Positions 31,455 through 40,910 of a DNA stretch of 64,000 nt are shown in pieces. A model generated the notes under the pieces. That model was given only the letters and a program-made list of their open reading frames with translations, did not search any database and had not been told where the DNA came from. Origin of the DNA: Streptomyces sp. CC53 (GTDB lineage: Bacteria > Actinomycetota > Actinomycetes > Streptomycetales > Streptomycetaceae); assembly GCF_001865245.1 (NCBI RefSeq), contig NZ_MKXB01000169.1:4086-68085 (forward strand), read 5' to 3'. Every line of letters begins with the position of its first letter. Position 1 is the first letter of the stretch. The translations under genes and the position numbers were made by a program.

Positions 31455-33355
31455 TGCTTGGCCCCTTCGGCGGGAACAGCCTGGTCGGTGTCGGCGCCGG
31501 CCGCCGGAGCCTCGGGCTCCGGTGCGGTGGGCGCCACGGCGTGGAGTTCGGCCGCGAGCTCGGCCAGCTCCTCCGGAAGCTTGGCGGTCTCGCTGCGGCC
31601 GAGCCCCGCCATCTCGACGACGGTCACGCCGTCCTCACCCGCGACGGCCCGGACCCAGACGCGGCGGCGCTGCACGAACAGCGAGCCGATCAGGCCGGCG
31701 AGCGCGGCGACGGAACCGGCGAGGGCCCAGCCGTTGCCGGGCTGCTGGGAGACCTGGAAGCCGGCCCACTCGCGGATCTCCTTCTCGAAGGTGACCGTAC
31801 CGGCCCCGTCGGGAAGGGTGATGGTCTCGCCGGGCAGCAGCGTCTTCTTGAAGATCTCTCCGTTCCCGTCCTTGAACGGGGTCATCTTGCTGGTGTCCAG
31901 CTGGTACACGTTCTGCGGGATGCCGGAGTCGACCCGCAGGTCGCCGTGGTAGGCGGACAGGTTCAGCGCGGGGAAGGCCAGGCCGGGGAACTGGGAGAAC
32001 ATCTGTCCCTGCCCCTTGCCCGCGAACGTCGGCACGAAGAAGAGCGGGAACCCGAGCTGCTTCTTCTCGCCCTTCGCGTCGCGGTAGCCGTCCATCACCT
32101 TGAGCACGCCGGTGGAGGTGACGTTCGCGTCGATCGGCAGCAGCGGCACGGGCTCGCTGGACACCACCTTGCCGCGGGCATCGCGGACGGTGACCACGGG
32201 CGCGTACCCGTGGGAGATCAGGTACACCTTGGCGTCGCCGATCCTCAGCGGCTCGTTGACGCGGACGACGGCCTTCTTCTCGGGGCCGCCGCCCTCCGAG
32301 TAGCGGATGTCCGCCTCGAAGGTGCGGGGCGTGCCGCGCTGCGGACCGCTCGTCTCGTACGTGCCCGTGAACTGCTTGAGCTCGAAGCTGAACGGCTCCA
32401 GGGCGTCGAGGCCGAAGAGGCTGCCGGAGCGGAAGTCGTCGTACTGGGTGAGGGTGTTCGCGAAGCCGTAGCCCTCCCCCTCCACGATCAGCTTGCCGCC
32501 CTCGGAGCGGAAGAGCTGACCGCAGGCGAACGCCACCAGCATCACGATCAGCGCCACGTGGAAGAGGAGGTTGCCGGCCTCCCGGAGGTAGCCCTTCTCC
32601 GCGGCGACCGCGTCCCCCGCCACATGGCTGCGGAAGCGGCGCTTGCGGAGCATCCGCAGCGCGGCCGCGCGGGCCTCGTCGGGCGTGGCCGTGGTGCGCC
32701 AGGTCGCGTACGCGGGCAGCCGGGTCAGCCGCCGGGGCGCGCCGGGCGGACGGCTGCGGAGCTGGCCGGCGAACTGCCAGGTGCGGGGCACGATGCAGCC
32801 GATGAGGGAGACGAACAGCAGGATGTAGATCGCGGAGAACCACACCGAGCTGTACACGTCGAACAGCTGGAGCTTGTCGTAGACCGGCCCGAGGGTCTCG
32901 TGCGCCTCCATGAAGGCGCGGACCTTGGTGTCGTCGACGTTGTTCTGCGGGATGAGGGAGCCGGGGACCGCGCCGAGGGACAGCAGGAACAGCAGCAGCA
33001 GCGCGACCCGCATGGACGTCAGCTGCCGCCAGAACCAGCGGACCCAGCCGACGGCACCGAGAGCGGGGAGCGTGACGGAGTCGTCCGGCTCCTGGGCGGG
33101 CGCGGTGCTCAACCCCTGCCCGGTCGCGTCCTGCGACTCGACGGAGCCCGGCTCGCCGCGCTCGTCCGGCTGCCCGGCGGGCTCCGGCCCCCGGGTGCCG
33201 CCCGCGGGCCCGGCGGGCTGTGGCCGGCTGCTGCCTTCCGCACCGGCGGGGCTCTCGGGGTCGCCGGTGCCGCCCAGGGCCCCGGCGGGCTCCGGGTGGG
33301 CTTGCTGCGTGTGCCCGGCCGACTCCGTCGCCCCGGTGCGTTCCGTGTTGCTCAT
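31451..33355 (-). CDS. resB: cytochrome c biogenesis protein ResB
   Basis: A 634-residue membrane protein and partner of CcsB in heme delivery to apocytochrome c. A long Pro/Gly/Glu-rich N-terminal tail (about 110 residues) comes before the first helix (MRVALLLLFLLSLGAVPGSLIPQ). The conserved VSLIGCIVPRTW region follows, then a helix at LLFHVALIVMLVAFACGQLF, a large outer domain, and a final helix (WALAGSVAALAGLIGSLFV). Start ATG has GAGG upstream, and six bases separate it from ccdA. The C-terminal cytoplasmic tail is acidic. Confidence 0.92.
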   Translation of the reverse strand: MSNTERTGATESAGHTQQAHPEPAGALGGTGDPESPAGAEGSSRPQPAGPAGGTRGPEPAGQPDERGEPGSVESQDATGQGLSTAPAQEPDDSVTLPALGAVGWVRWFWRQLTSMRVALLLLFLLSLGAVPGSLIPQNNVDDTKVRAFMEAHETLGPVYDKLQLFDVYSSVWFSAIYILLFVSLIGCIVPRTWQFAGQLRSRPPGAPRRLTRLPAYATWRTTATPDEARAAALRMLRKRRFRSHVAGDAVAAEKGYLREAGNLLFHVALIVMLVAFACGQLFRSEGGKLIVEGEGYGFANTLTQYDDFRSGSLFGLDALEPFSFELKQFTGTYETSGPQRGTPRTFEADIRYSEGGGPEKKAVVRVNEPLRIGDAKVYLISHGYAPVVTVRDARGKVVSSEPVPLLPIDANVTSTGVLKVMDGYRDAKGEKKQLGFPLFFVPTFAGKGQGQMFSQFPGLAFPALNLSAYHGDLRVDSGIPQNVYQLDTSKMTPFKDGNGEIFKKTLLPGETITLPDGAGTVTFEKEIREWAGFQVSQQPGNGWALAGSVAALAGLIGSLFVQRRRVWVRAVAGEDGVTVVEMAGLGRSETAKLPEELAELAAELHAVAPTAPEPEAPAAGADTDQAVPAEGAKQ

Positions 33356-33361
33356 CGTGCC

Positions 33362-34099
33362 TCAGATTCCCACCGTGAACCCCTGCGACCAGCTCTGCAT
33401 CTGCTGTACGAGGACGCCCCACGCCCCCGTCAGCAGCAGCACACCGGTCAGGATCATCATGCCGCCGCCGATCCGCATCACCCACACGTAGTGCCGCTTC
33501 ACCCAGCCGAAGGCGCCGAGCGCCCTGCGGAAGGCGACGGCGGTCACGATGAACGGCACGCCGAGGCCGAGGCAGTACGCCAACGTCAGCAGGGCGCCGC
33601 GCCCGGCGCTCGCCTCGTTCAGGGCCAGGACGTTCACGGAGGCGAGCGTCGGCCCGACACACGGGGTCCAGCCGACGCCGAACAGCACACCGAGCAGCGG
33701 CGCCCCGACGAGTCCGGAGACCGGACGCCGGTGGAAGCGGAACTCACGGCGGGTCACCCAGGACATGAACCCCATGAAGAAGAACCCCATGAAGATCATG
33801 ACCACGCCGAGTATCCGGTTGAGCAGCTCCTGGTGGGAGAGGAGGGTCTGCCCGGAGTACCCGAAGAGGGCGCCGCCGGAGACGAACACGGCGGTGAACC
33901 CCCGGACGAACAGCGCAGCCCCCGCGGCCATGCGGCCCCGCCGCGCCTCCGCGAGGTCCGTACCGGTGACCCCGGTGACGTACGAGAGGTAGCCGGGCAC
34001 CAGCGGCAGGACGCACGGGGAGAAGAAGGACACCAGGCCGGCGAGCAGGGCGAGGGGCAGCGCCAGCAGGAGGGCCCCGCTGAGGACGGTGTCGTTCAT
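33362..34099 (-). CDS. ccdA: cytochrome c biogenesis protein CcdA
   Basis: A 245-residue membrane protein with six hydrophobic segments, of the CcdA/DsbD-beta type. It passes electrons from cytoplasmic thioredoxin to the outer thiol-disulfide protein TlpA, so that apocytochrome cysteines stay reduced. The two redox cysteines lie in FFSPCVLPLVPGYL (about residue 29) and GVGWTPCVGPTLASV (about residue 148). It starts three bases after the tlpA stop codon. Confidence 0.93.
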   Translation of the reverse strand: MNDTVLSGALLLALPLALLAGLVSFFSPCVLPLVPGYLSYVTGVTGTDLAEARRGRMAAGAALFVRGFTAVFVSGGALFGYSGQTLLSHQELLNRILGVVMIFMGFFFMGFMSWVTRREFRFHRRPVSGLVGAPLLGVLFGVGWTPCVGPTLASVNVLALNEASAGRGALLTLAYCLGLGVPFIVTAVAFRRALGAFGWVKRHYVWVMRIGGGMMILTGVLLLTGAWGVLVQQMQSWSQGFTVGI

Positions 34100-34102
34100 C
34101 GG

Positions 34103-34717
34103 CTACTTCCCCGACGCCTTCTCGGCGATGAGCGGCTTGAGGAGGGACCGCAGGTCGTCCTCGCCGAGCTCCTTCAGCGACCGTGCCGCGATCTTGCCGT
34201 CGCGGTCGAGGACGACGGTGGAGGGGATGGACTGCGGGCTCAGCGTGCCCCGGGGGAAGCCGTTGACGACGATCTTGCCGATGGGGTCATGGAGGCTCGG
34301 GTAGGTGATGCCGAACTCCTCCTCGAAGAGGAGGGCCTTGTCCTTCTGCGGGTCGCGGGTGTTGATGCCGACGAACTCGACGCCCTCGGGCTTCAGCTCC
34401 TTCGCGACCTTGGCGAAGTGCGGCGCCTCGGCACGGCAGGGCGCGCACCAGGAGCCCCAGACGTTCAGGACGACGACCTTGCCCTTGAAGTCGGCCACGT
34501 CGAGCTTCTCGCCGCCCAGCGTCTCACCGGCAAGGCTGTGGGGGGCCTGGCGCTCGCCCTTGGCGACCGTGGAGATGCCGCCGGCGTTGGTGACGAAGTT
34601 GGTGTTTCCGCCGCCGCCGGACTTGCCCGTGTCACCGCTGCACGCGGTGAGCAGGAGCACGGCCGCCACGGCACCGGCGGTGAGCAGAAGCCCTCGGGGG
34701 GCACGGCTGAGGCTCAT
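34103..34717 (-). CDS. TlpA/ResA-like thiol-disulfide lipoprotein
   Basis: A 204-residue thioredoxin-fold lipoprotein. The lipobox LLTAC places the lipidated Cys at residue 26. The redox motif WCAPC lies near residue 88 in VVLNVWGSWCAPCRAEAPHF. Later VEFVGINTRDP and the cis-proline region (IPSTVVLDRDGKI) complete the fold. It probably reduces apocytochrome cysteines with electrons from CcdA. Start ATG 34717 is chosen because the signal peptide begins there. It is the first gene of the operon. Confidence 0.92.
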   Translation of the reverse strand: MSLSRAPRGLLLTAGAVAAVLLLTACSGDTGKSGGGGNTNFVTNAGGISTVAKGERQAPHSLAGETLGGEKLDVADFKGKVVVLNVWGSWCAPCRAEAPHFAKVAKELKPEGVEFVGINTRDPQKDKALLFEEEFGITYPSLHDPIGKIVVNGFPRGTLSPQSIPSTVVLDRDGKIAARSLKELGEDDLRSLLKPLIAEKASGK

Positions 34718-34864
34718 GTGAAAAGTTTCGCATGGCCCATTTCGGGATCTTGCCCACCCCCCTGCGATGCCCGAAAGACCCATGAAGCCCCTTGTCAGCG
34801 CCGGCTAAGTGAAGGCGCCATAAGGAAAGCCGAGCGGATCCTCGTGATCATGTCCGCGGAGCGG

Positions 34865-36115
34865 TCACACCCGGAGGTACGACGTCCAGCCGCCGTCAGG
34901 GGATTCCCCGACACCGAGCCCGCGCAGCTTCCGGAGGATCTCCGGGTCCTGCGCGTCGAGCCAGTCGACGAACTGCCGGAACGACACCAGCCGCACGTCC
35001 TTCTTGCCCGCCATTCCCTTGAGGGATTCCTCCACGGCGTCCATGTAGATGCCGCCGTTCCACTGTTCGAAGTGGTTTCCCACGAAGAACGGCGCGCGGT
35101 TCGTCTCGTAGGCGCGGCGGAATCCGCTCAGATACGCCTCGGTCGCCTGCTTCCGCCAACCGGGATAGCGGGACGGCACGCCCTTCGTGGTGTTCCCGGA
35201 CTGGTTGGCGAGGATGTTGTAGTCCATGGACAGGACCTCGAAGGAGTGCCCGGGGAACGGCATCGCCTGGAGCGGCAGGTCCCACAGGCCCCGGTGCTTG
35301 CCCGGCCACACCTGGAGGCCGCCGGGCGAGGAGGCGTCGTAGCGCCAGCCGAGCTTCCTCGCGGTGGGCAGCAGGCCGTCCCGCCCCAGCAGGCAGGGGG
35401 TGCGCCCGCCGACGAGCTCCTTGCGGTAGTCGAAGGGCAGCGGTTCCTCGTCCTTCCAGCCGGTGTTGGTCTTCCATTCGGTGACGAATGCCACCGCCTG
35501 GTCGATCTCGCTGCGCCACTGCTCCGGGGACCAGTTCCCGACGGAGCCGGATCCCGCGCAGAAGTGACCGTTGAAGTGGGTCCCTATTTCGTGGCCTTCG
35601 AGCCAGGCGCGGCGAATGTTGGTGAGGGTGTCCTTGATGTGGTCGTCGGTGAGGTATCCGATGTCGGAGGCGCCGATGCGGTTGTTCGGCGGGCGGTAGA
35701 GCGTCTTCTTCGACTCGGGCAGCAGATAGATTCCGGAAAGGAAGAACGTCATGGCGGCGCCGTGGTTCTTCGCCAGGTCGAGGAACCGGGGGAAAAGGCC
35801 GTTCCCGACCTCGCCCGCGCCGTCCCAGGAGAACACCACGAACTGCGGTGGCGTCTGGCCCGGCTCCAGCGGCACGGGCCGCTCGGGCTGGTGCGGCTGC
35901 TTTCCCGTGTCGGCCGTGGAGCCGTCCCCTATGAGCCGGCCCTGGGACCTACCGCCGCCGCGCCCTCCCTGACCGCCGCCCTTGCCGTCGGCGCCGCGGC
36001 TCGGGGAAGCCGTACCGCCCCCGCCGCCGTCGACGAGCCCACAACCGGCCGCCGCGGCGGTCACGGCGGTCCCGGCTCCGGCGCCCAGCAGTGCCCTTCG
36101 GGTGATCTCGCGCAT
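34865..36115 (-). CDS. polysaccharide deacetylase-like lipoprotein
   Basis: A 416-residue exported protein. The N-terminus MREITRRALLGAGAGTAV has a twin-arginine-like start and a lipobox ending at Cys25 (AAAGC), then a Gly/Ser-rich linker. The catalytic domain resembles NodB-type deacetylases: FVVFSWDGAGEVGNGLF gives the first Asp region, AMTFFLSGIYLL the following strand, and LEGHEIGTHFNGHF a His-x3-His-like metal site. The metal-site wording deviates from the classical HSxTHP, so activity is uncertain. Start ATG has GGAGGGGGAAGG upstream. It lies between the histidine phosphatase gene and the cytochrome c operon. Confidence 0.75.
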   Translation of the reverse strand: MREITRRALLGAGAGTAVTAAAAGCGLVDGGGGGTASPSRGADGKGGGQGGRGGGRSQGRLIGDGSTADTGKQPHQPERPVPLEPGQTPPQFVVFSWDGAGEVGNGLFPRFLDLAKNHGAAMTFFLSGIYLLPESKKTLYRPPNNRIGASDIGYLTDDHIKDTLTNIRRAWLEGHEIGTHFNGHFCAGSGSVGNWSPEQWRSEIDQAVAFVTEWKTNTGWKDEEPLPFDYRKELVGGRTPCLLGRDGLLPTARKLGWRYDASSPGGLQVWPGKHRGLWDLPLQAMPFPGHSFEVLSMDYNILANQSGNTTKGVPSRYPGWRKQATEAYLSGFRRAYETNRAPFFVGNHFEQWNGGIYMDAVEESLKGMAGKKDVRLVSFRQFVDWLDAQDPEILRKLRGLGVGESPDGGWTSYLRV

Positions 36116-36516
36116 GCCTTCCCCCTCCGTGCTCGCGTGCTCCGGACGTACGTCCGAACCGGCACCAGGAAAGATGGCGAAAAAGAACCGCTGGTTCCCG
36201 CTGCTGGGCAGCGAAGGGAAGGCAAATGCAGGGATCTTGGTACGGAATCACTCTGGCCGAAAACAGCCCACAGGCCCCGTGCATCCCGTGGCCGCAGGCT
36301 CCTGCCGCCAGGCACACCCGGCCACGGGCCGACCCGCCCGCCCGGGGCTGCGGCACCGGGGCAACCGCCGCGGCGCGTCGGGGCGGGCCGCACCGGGCCA
36401 CGGGGAAGAGCGCACCCCGGCCGCGGGAGCACGGCCCCGGGTGCGGCCCGCCACACGACGGGCACCCCGCCGCGGGGGTGCGGGGGCGGAGCCGCCGCCC
36501 CCGCAGGGCCTGCGCG
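36116..36516. promoter_or_regulatory. intergenic region upstream of the deacetylase gene
   Basis: No gene is seen. A moderately A+T-richer stretch (about 36170-36260) probably holds the deacetylase promoter. The part nearer the phosphatase stop is very G+C rich and has only low-complexity frames. Confidence 0.5.
36143..36156. promoter_or_regulatory. 14-bp perfect palindrome cggacgtacgtccg
   Basis: A perfect dyad lying about 28 bases upstream of the deacetylase start codon, between the A+T-richer promoter-like stretch and the ribosome site. The position fits an operator. The regulator is unknown. Confidence 0.4.
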
Positions 36517-37200
36517 CTACGCGCCGAACGCCTTCGACTTCCCCTTGACCGGCTTCGCGCCCGCGAGCAGGTGCGGCGGCACGAGGTCCCGCGCCGGTTC
36601 GCTGTAGCCGACCGACACGATCGCGTCACCGTGGTACGTGAACGTCGTCAGCGACGCCAGCGTGCACTGCCGTCGCCGCGGGTCGTGCCAGAGCCGACGC
36701 CGTTCGACGAAGCTCCGCACGATCCAGATCGGCAGCTGGTGGCTCACGCACACCGCTTCGTGGCCGCGGGCCGCGTCACGCGCCGCGTTCAGGGCGCCCA
36801 TCATCCGCACGACCTGGTCGATGTACGGCTCGCCCCACGAGGGGCGGAACGGGTTGGTGAGGTGGCGCCAGTTGCCCGGCCTGCGCAGCGCGCCGTCGCC
36901 CACGCCGAAGGTCTTGCCCTCGAAGACGTTGCCCGCCTCGATCAGCCGCTCGTCCGTGGCCAGGTCCAGGGCGTGCGCCTTCGCGATGGGCGCCGCCGTC
37001 TCCTGGGCCCGCTCCAGCGGCGACGCCACGACGTGCGTGACGTCCCGGTCGGCCAGGTGCTCGGCGACCCGGTCGGCCATCTGCCGGCCCAGCTCCGAGA
37101 GGTGGTAGCCGGCGCGGCGGCCGTACAGGATGCCGTCCGGGTTGTGCACCTCGCCGTGGCGCATCAGGTGGACGACGGTGACGTCCTTGCCCGTGCTCAT
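36517..37200 (-). CDS. histidine phosphatase family (phosphoglycerate mutase-like) protein
   Basis: A 227-residue enzyme with the phosphohistidine motif [10 protein letters not shown] (His about 14). The second arginine/glutamate region is [16 protein letters not shown] and [13 protein letters not shown], and the late catalytic His is in [13 protein letters not shown]. It belongs to the large branch of small-molecule phosphatases rather than glycolytic mutases; the substrate is unknown. Start ATG overlaps the hemL stop by four bases, so it is coupled to hemL and may serve the same pathway. The C-terminal tail is basic. Confidence 0.88.
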   Translation of the reverse strand: MSTGKDVTVVHLMRHGEVHNPDGILYGRRAGYHLSELGRQMADRVAEHLADRDVTHVVASPLERAQETAAPIAKAHALDLATDERLIEAGNVFEGKTFGVGDGALRRPGNWRHLTNPFRPSWGEPYIDQVVRMMGALNAARDAARGHEAVCVSHQLPIWIVRSFVERRRLWHDPRRRQCTLASLTTFTYHGDAIVSVGYSEPARDLVPPHLLAGAKPVKGKSKAFGA

Positions 37201-38516
37201 GCGGCGGCCTCCGGTGTCGCCTCGGCGGCGGCGCGGGCGGCGGCCGGGAGCGCGGCGGCGACCCGCTCGACCGCGCGCTCGTCGTGGGCCGTCGACACGA
37301 ACCAGGACTCGAACGCCGACGGCGGCAGGTACACGCCCTCCGCCAGCATCGCGTGGAAGAACGCAGTGAAACGGAAGGACTCCTGCCGCTTGGCGTCCTC
37401 GTAGTCGAACACCTCGCGGTCGGTGAAGAAGACCGAGAACATGTTGGACGCGGTCTGCAGCCGGTGCGCCACGCCCTCCTTCGCCAGCGCGTCGGTGACC
37501 AGCCCCTGGATCTCCCGCGAGACCGCGTCGACCTTCGCGTACGCCGCGTCGTCCAGCAGCCGCAGCTGAGCGAGGCCCGCCGCCGTGGCGATCGGGTTGC
37601 CCGACAGCGTGCCCGCCTGGTAGACGGGGCCCGCCGGGGCCAGGTGCGCCATGACGTCCGCCCGGCCGCCGAAGGCCGCCGCCGGGAAACCGCCGCCCAT
37701 GACCTTGCCGAACGTCATCAGGTCCGGCACCACGCCGTCGACGCCGTACCAGCCGGCCTTCGAGGTGCGGAATCCGGTCATCACCTCGTCCGAGACGAAC
37801 AGCGCGCCGTTCTTCGCGCACGCGTCCTTCACGCCCTGGTTGAAGCCCGGCCGCGGCGGCACCACGCCCATGTTCCCCGGGGACGCCTCCGTGATCACAC
37901 AGGCGATCTCGCCCGGGTGGCGGTGGAACGCCTCCTGCACCGCCTCCAGGTCGTTGTACGGCAGCACGATCGTGTCGCCCGCCTGGGCGCCCGTCACACC
38001 TGGCGTGTCGGGCAGCCCGAAGGTCGCCACCCCGGAGCCCGCCGCCGCCAGCAGCGCGTCCACGTGGCCGTGGTAGCAGCCCGCGAACTTGACCACCTTG
38101 GCGCGCCCGGTGAAGCCGCGGGCGAGCCGGATCGCCGACATGGTGGCCTCGGTGCCGCTGGACACCAGCCGCACCTGCTCGACCGGCGCGACCCGCGCCA
38201 CGATCTCCTCGGCGAGAGCCACCTCGCCCTCACCGGGCGTGCCGAAGGACGTGCCGCGCGCCACCGCCTCCTGCACGGCGGCGAGCACCTCCGGGTGGGA
38301 GTGGCCGAGGATCATCGGCCCCCACGAGCACACGAGGTCGACGTACTCCCGCCCGTCCGCGTCCGTGAGGTACGGACCCGTACCGGACACCATGAACCGG
38401 GGCGTTCCGCCCACGGCGCGGAAGGCCCGGACGGGAGAGTTCACGCCGCCGGGCGTCACGCGGGACGCACGGTCGAAGAGCGACTGTGACACTGGGGCTT
38501 CGTATGAATACGACAC
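37197..38516 (-). CDS. hemL: glutamate-1-semialdehyde 2,1-aminomutase
   Basis: A 439-residue PLP enzyme that turns glutamate-1-semialdehyde into 5-aminolevulinate, the first committed heme precursor. It opens with [23 protein letters not shown]. Class III aminotransferase features follow: [20 protein letters not shown], the [11 protein letters not shown] aspartate region, and the PLP lysine in [18 protein letters not shown]. The length is normal. The start is GTG. It is coupled to the phosphatase gene. The other heme genes hemB, hemC and hemD lie in the last 8 kb of the window. Confidence 0.95.
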   Translation of the reverse strand: MSYSYEAPVSQSLFDRASRVTPGGVNSPVRAFRAVGGTPRFMVSGTGPYLTDADGREYVDLVCSWGPMILGHSHPEVLAAVQEAVARGTSFGTPGEGEVALAEEIVARVAPVEQVRLVSSGTEATMSAIRLARGFTGRAKVVKFAGCYHGHVDALLAAAGSGVATFGLPDTPGVTGAQAGDTIVLPYNDLEAVQEAFHRHPGEIACVITEASPGNMGVVPPRPGFNQGVKDACAKNGALFVSDEVMTGFRTSKAGWYGVDGVVPDLMTFGKVMGGGFPAAAFGGRADVMAHLAPAGPVYQAGTLSGNPIATAAGLAQLRLLDDAAYAKVDAVSREIQGLVTDALAKEGVAHRLQTASNMFSVFFTDREVFDYEDAKRQESFRFTAFFHAMLAEGVYLPPSAFESWFVSTAHDERAVERVAAALPAAARAAAEATPEAAA

Positions 38517-38913
38517 TTGAGTCCTGACCTGCGAGAACGAGTGGACGGGCGGCCAGCGGACGGCTGGCGTGCAGCTACCGGGCGCGCGAGCAGCGGCCCC
38601 TTTCGCGCCACTCCGGACCCCCGGACTGACGCGATCGGGCCGACGCCCTTGCTCGATCGGGAGTCCTTACCTCACGATCTTGTTTCAGCAGGCTCACGAA
38701 GGGTTTCCGAACCTTCTTCTGGGCAAGGCGCCAGTCCTCCGCGTCTGCGAAACTGGGGCGTCATAGGGACAGCTCACGGAAACCATGGTGTCAGAGGCCC
38801 GGACGTTCCAGCGGAACAGGTGTTTCACCACACGCCCGCGGGGGAGGTCACTGACACGATGATCGGGTCGCACGGCGGGGACCGTGCCGCCCAGCAAGCA
38901 GTCGGGTGGAGAT
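38517..38913. promoter_or_regulatory. divergent intergenic region between hemL and a hypothetical gene
   Basis: About 400 bases, with an A+T-richer part around 38650-38800 (cttgtttcag, aagggtttccgaaccttctt) that should hold the hemL promoter and perhaps the divergent one. I see no riboswitch fold or clear -10/-35 pair. ggtggagat before ATG 38914 is the ribosome site of the next gene. Confidence 0.5.
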
Positions 38914-39576
38914 ATGCAGCGCGGTGGCGGACGGGGCGACGGGACGGGCGACCGGGGTCCCGGGCCTGCCCGGCGGGGGAGGCACCGGCGACAGCGGGAT
39001 CCCGTGGAGCGGGACGGCCCCGCGGCGGAGCGGCACGACGCGGCGGAGCGGCACGACGCGGCGGAGCGGGGCACCCCCGTGGGAGGCGGGCCCATGGCCA
39101 TGAGCGGTGACCCCTTGGCCGGCAGGGGCGGCCGCGGCATGGGCGTGACGTACAAGTACTTCGGCGCCCCCAACGGCGCCACGGCCGCGCGGGTCCCCGT
39201 CTCCATGCGTCCCGAGGAGCTCGGGGGCGACGAGCTCGGCATGGGCGGCCTGTTCACGAAGATCAAGCCGGAGACCATAGCCGCGATGGTCCTCACCGGC
39301 CTCCAGGGGATGCCCCTGCACAAGGTCCCCCCGCTCGAACTGGTCGTCCTCCACCCCGACTACGCCGTGGTGAAGCTCCCCACGACGGTCGTCGACCCGC
39401 TGCGCGGCGTCGGCGAGGAGTCCGTGGGCGCCGCCGCCTTCATCTGGTCCACCGTCCCCGACCGCAGCGGCCCCAGCGACGCCTTCACCGTCTACCGGCT
39501 GCTGCACGAGTGGCAGGACTTCTCCGTACGCCTCCACGAGGCCGGCCACCAGCCGTACTGCCTGGTCTGGGGGTAG
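38914..39576 (+). CDS. conserved hypothetical protein
   Basis: A 220-residue protein. The first 65 residues are low complexity (Gly/Arg/Asp), with two exact copies of ERHDAA encoded by a 15-base direct repeat. The conserved part starts at about GMGVTYKYFGAPNGATAARV and includes MRPEELGGDELGMGGLF, KIKPETIAAMVLTGLQGMPL and DFSVRLHEAGHQPYCLVWG. There is no signal peptide and no membrane helix. Start ATG 38914 has GGTGGAG just upstream; a GTG 30 bases earlier is less likely. I recognise it as a type of protein common near hemL in streptomycetes, without known function. Confidence 0.75.
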   Translation: MQRGGGRGDGTGDRGPGPARRGRHRRQRDPVERDGPAAERHDAAERHDAAERGTPVGGGPMAMSGDPLAGRGGRGMGVTYKYFGAPNGATAARVPVSMRPEELGGDELGMGGLFTKIKPETIAAMVLTGLQGMPLHKVPPLELVVLHPDYAVVKLPTTVVDPLRGVGEESVGAAAFIWSTVPDRSGPSDAFTVYRLLHEWQDFSVRLHEAGHQPYCLVWG

Positions 39577-39622
39577 CCCCCGCAGCGGGGCGCGGCCGCC
39601 ACGCGACCGGCCCCCGGCCCCG

Positions 39623-39682
<60 letters not shown>

Positions 39683-39921
39683 CATTCTGCGGCACCGGGG
39701 TCCTGACCCGGTGGCGTCCCTGCGGCCACCGGTGTGCCTCCACCGCCGCGAGCGCGCCCCGAGCGGCGCACAGGGCACCGCGCGTGGCACCGGCACCGGC
39801 ACACGACCGGCCCTCCCGGCACCGGGAACATCCCGGCTACGTGCCCCGCAGGCGGGAACCCCCTCACCAGGGGCGGCCAAAACGCCTGGCCGGGCACAGC
39901 CTCCGATGGCATCCTGGCCGC

Positions 39922-40659
39922 GTGAACGGACCGGAGATCCACATACGCTTCGCCCCCTCCCTGGGCCTCTTCGTACCCGCCCCCCGCCGGACCGGACGCA
40001 CGGCCGTCACCACCGACGGCGTGTCCACTCTCGGCCACGTCGTCGAGTCCCTCGGCGTCCCCCTCACCGAGGTCGGCGTCCTCCTCGCCGACGGCCGGGC
40101 CGTCGCCCCCTCGCACGTGCCCGCGCACGGCGAGGAGATCGAGGTGCGCGGGGTCGACCGCCCCCAGCAGGTGCCCGGCGCGCCCCTCCGGTTCCTCCTG
40201 GACGTCCACCTCGGCACCCTCGCCCGGCGCCTGCGGCTGCTCGGCGTCGACGCGGCGTACGAGAGCGAGGACATCGGCGACGCCGCGCTCGCCACCCGCT
40301 CCGCACAGGAGCGGCGCGTGATGCTCTCCCGCGACCGGGGCCTGCTGCGCCGCCGGGAGCTCTGGGCCGGCGCGTACGTGTACAGCCACCGGCCCGACGA
40401 CCAGCTCCGGGACGTCCTGGAGCGGTTCGCCCCAAGGCTCGCGCCCTGGACCCGGTGCACCGCCTGCAACGGCGAGCTCACCGAGGCGCACAAGGACGAG
40501 GTGCGGCACCACTTGGAGCAGGGCACCGAGCGGACCTACGACGTGTTCGCGCGCTGCACCGCGTGCGACCGGGTCTACTGGCGGGGCGCCCACCACTCCC
40601 GCCTCGACACCATCGTCCGCACCGCCCTGCGCGACTTCGGCGACGGCACGGCGGCCTGA
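39922..40659 (+). CDS. Mut7-C RNase with N-terminal ubiquitin-like domain
   Basis: A 245-residue protein. Residues about 1-78 form the ThiS/ubiquitin-like fold that often precedes Mut7-C (IHIRFAPSLGLFVP ... EEIEVRGVD). From about 90 it is a PIN-like nuclease domain: FLLDVHLGTLARRLRLLGVDA, then ERRVMLSRDRGLLRRRE with acidic and basic residues typical of the family. A C-terminal zinc ribbon follows (CTACNGEL ... CTACDRVYW). RNA is the expected substrate. The start is GTG without a strong ribosome site. It stands alone. Confidence 0.85.
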   Translation: MNGPEIHIRFAPSLGLFVPAPRRTGRTAVTTDGVSTLGHVVESLGVPLTEVGVLLADGRAVAPSHVPAHGEEIEVRGVDRPQQVPGAPLRFLLDVHLGTLARRLRLLGVDAAYESEDIGDAALATRSAQERRVMLSRDRGLLRRRELWAGAYVYSHRPDDQLRDVLERFAPRLAPWTRCTACNGELTEAHKDEVRHHLEQGTERTYDVFARCTACDRVYWRGAHHSRLDTIVRTALRDFGDGTAA

Positions 40660-40910
40660 CGGCGGGACCCGCCCGGACCGCGGACTCCACGGGCCGGTCG
40701 AGCTCGGTCGACTCGAACAGGGCGGCCTTCACCGGCGCTCTGACGGGTATCCCGGAGCAGTACCGGCCACCCGCCGGGCAGCGCGCCGCGGGAGTCGGGG
40801 ACCCCGTCGCGTACGGGCGCCGGACCACCGGCCCCGGTCACGGCCGCCCGCCGGCGCCTCCGCGCCCCTCCCCGACCGTCGGCGGCACGACTCCGGTGAC
40901 CGCGCCCCGG

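Noticed and set aside
31541..36607. Long plus-strand open frame across the cytochrome c operon
   Set aside because: It spans four real minus-strand genes with coupled starts and clear domains; the translation is low-complexity shadow sequence.
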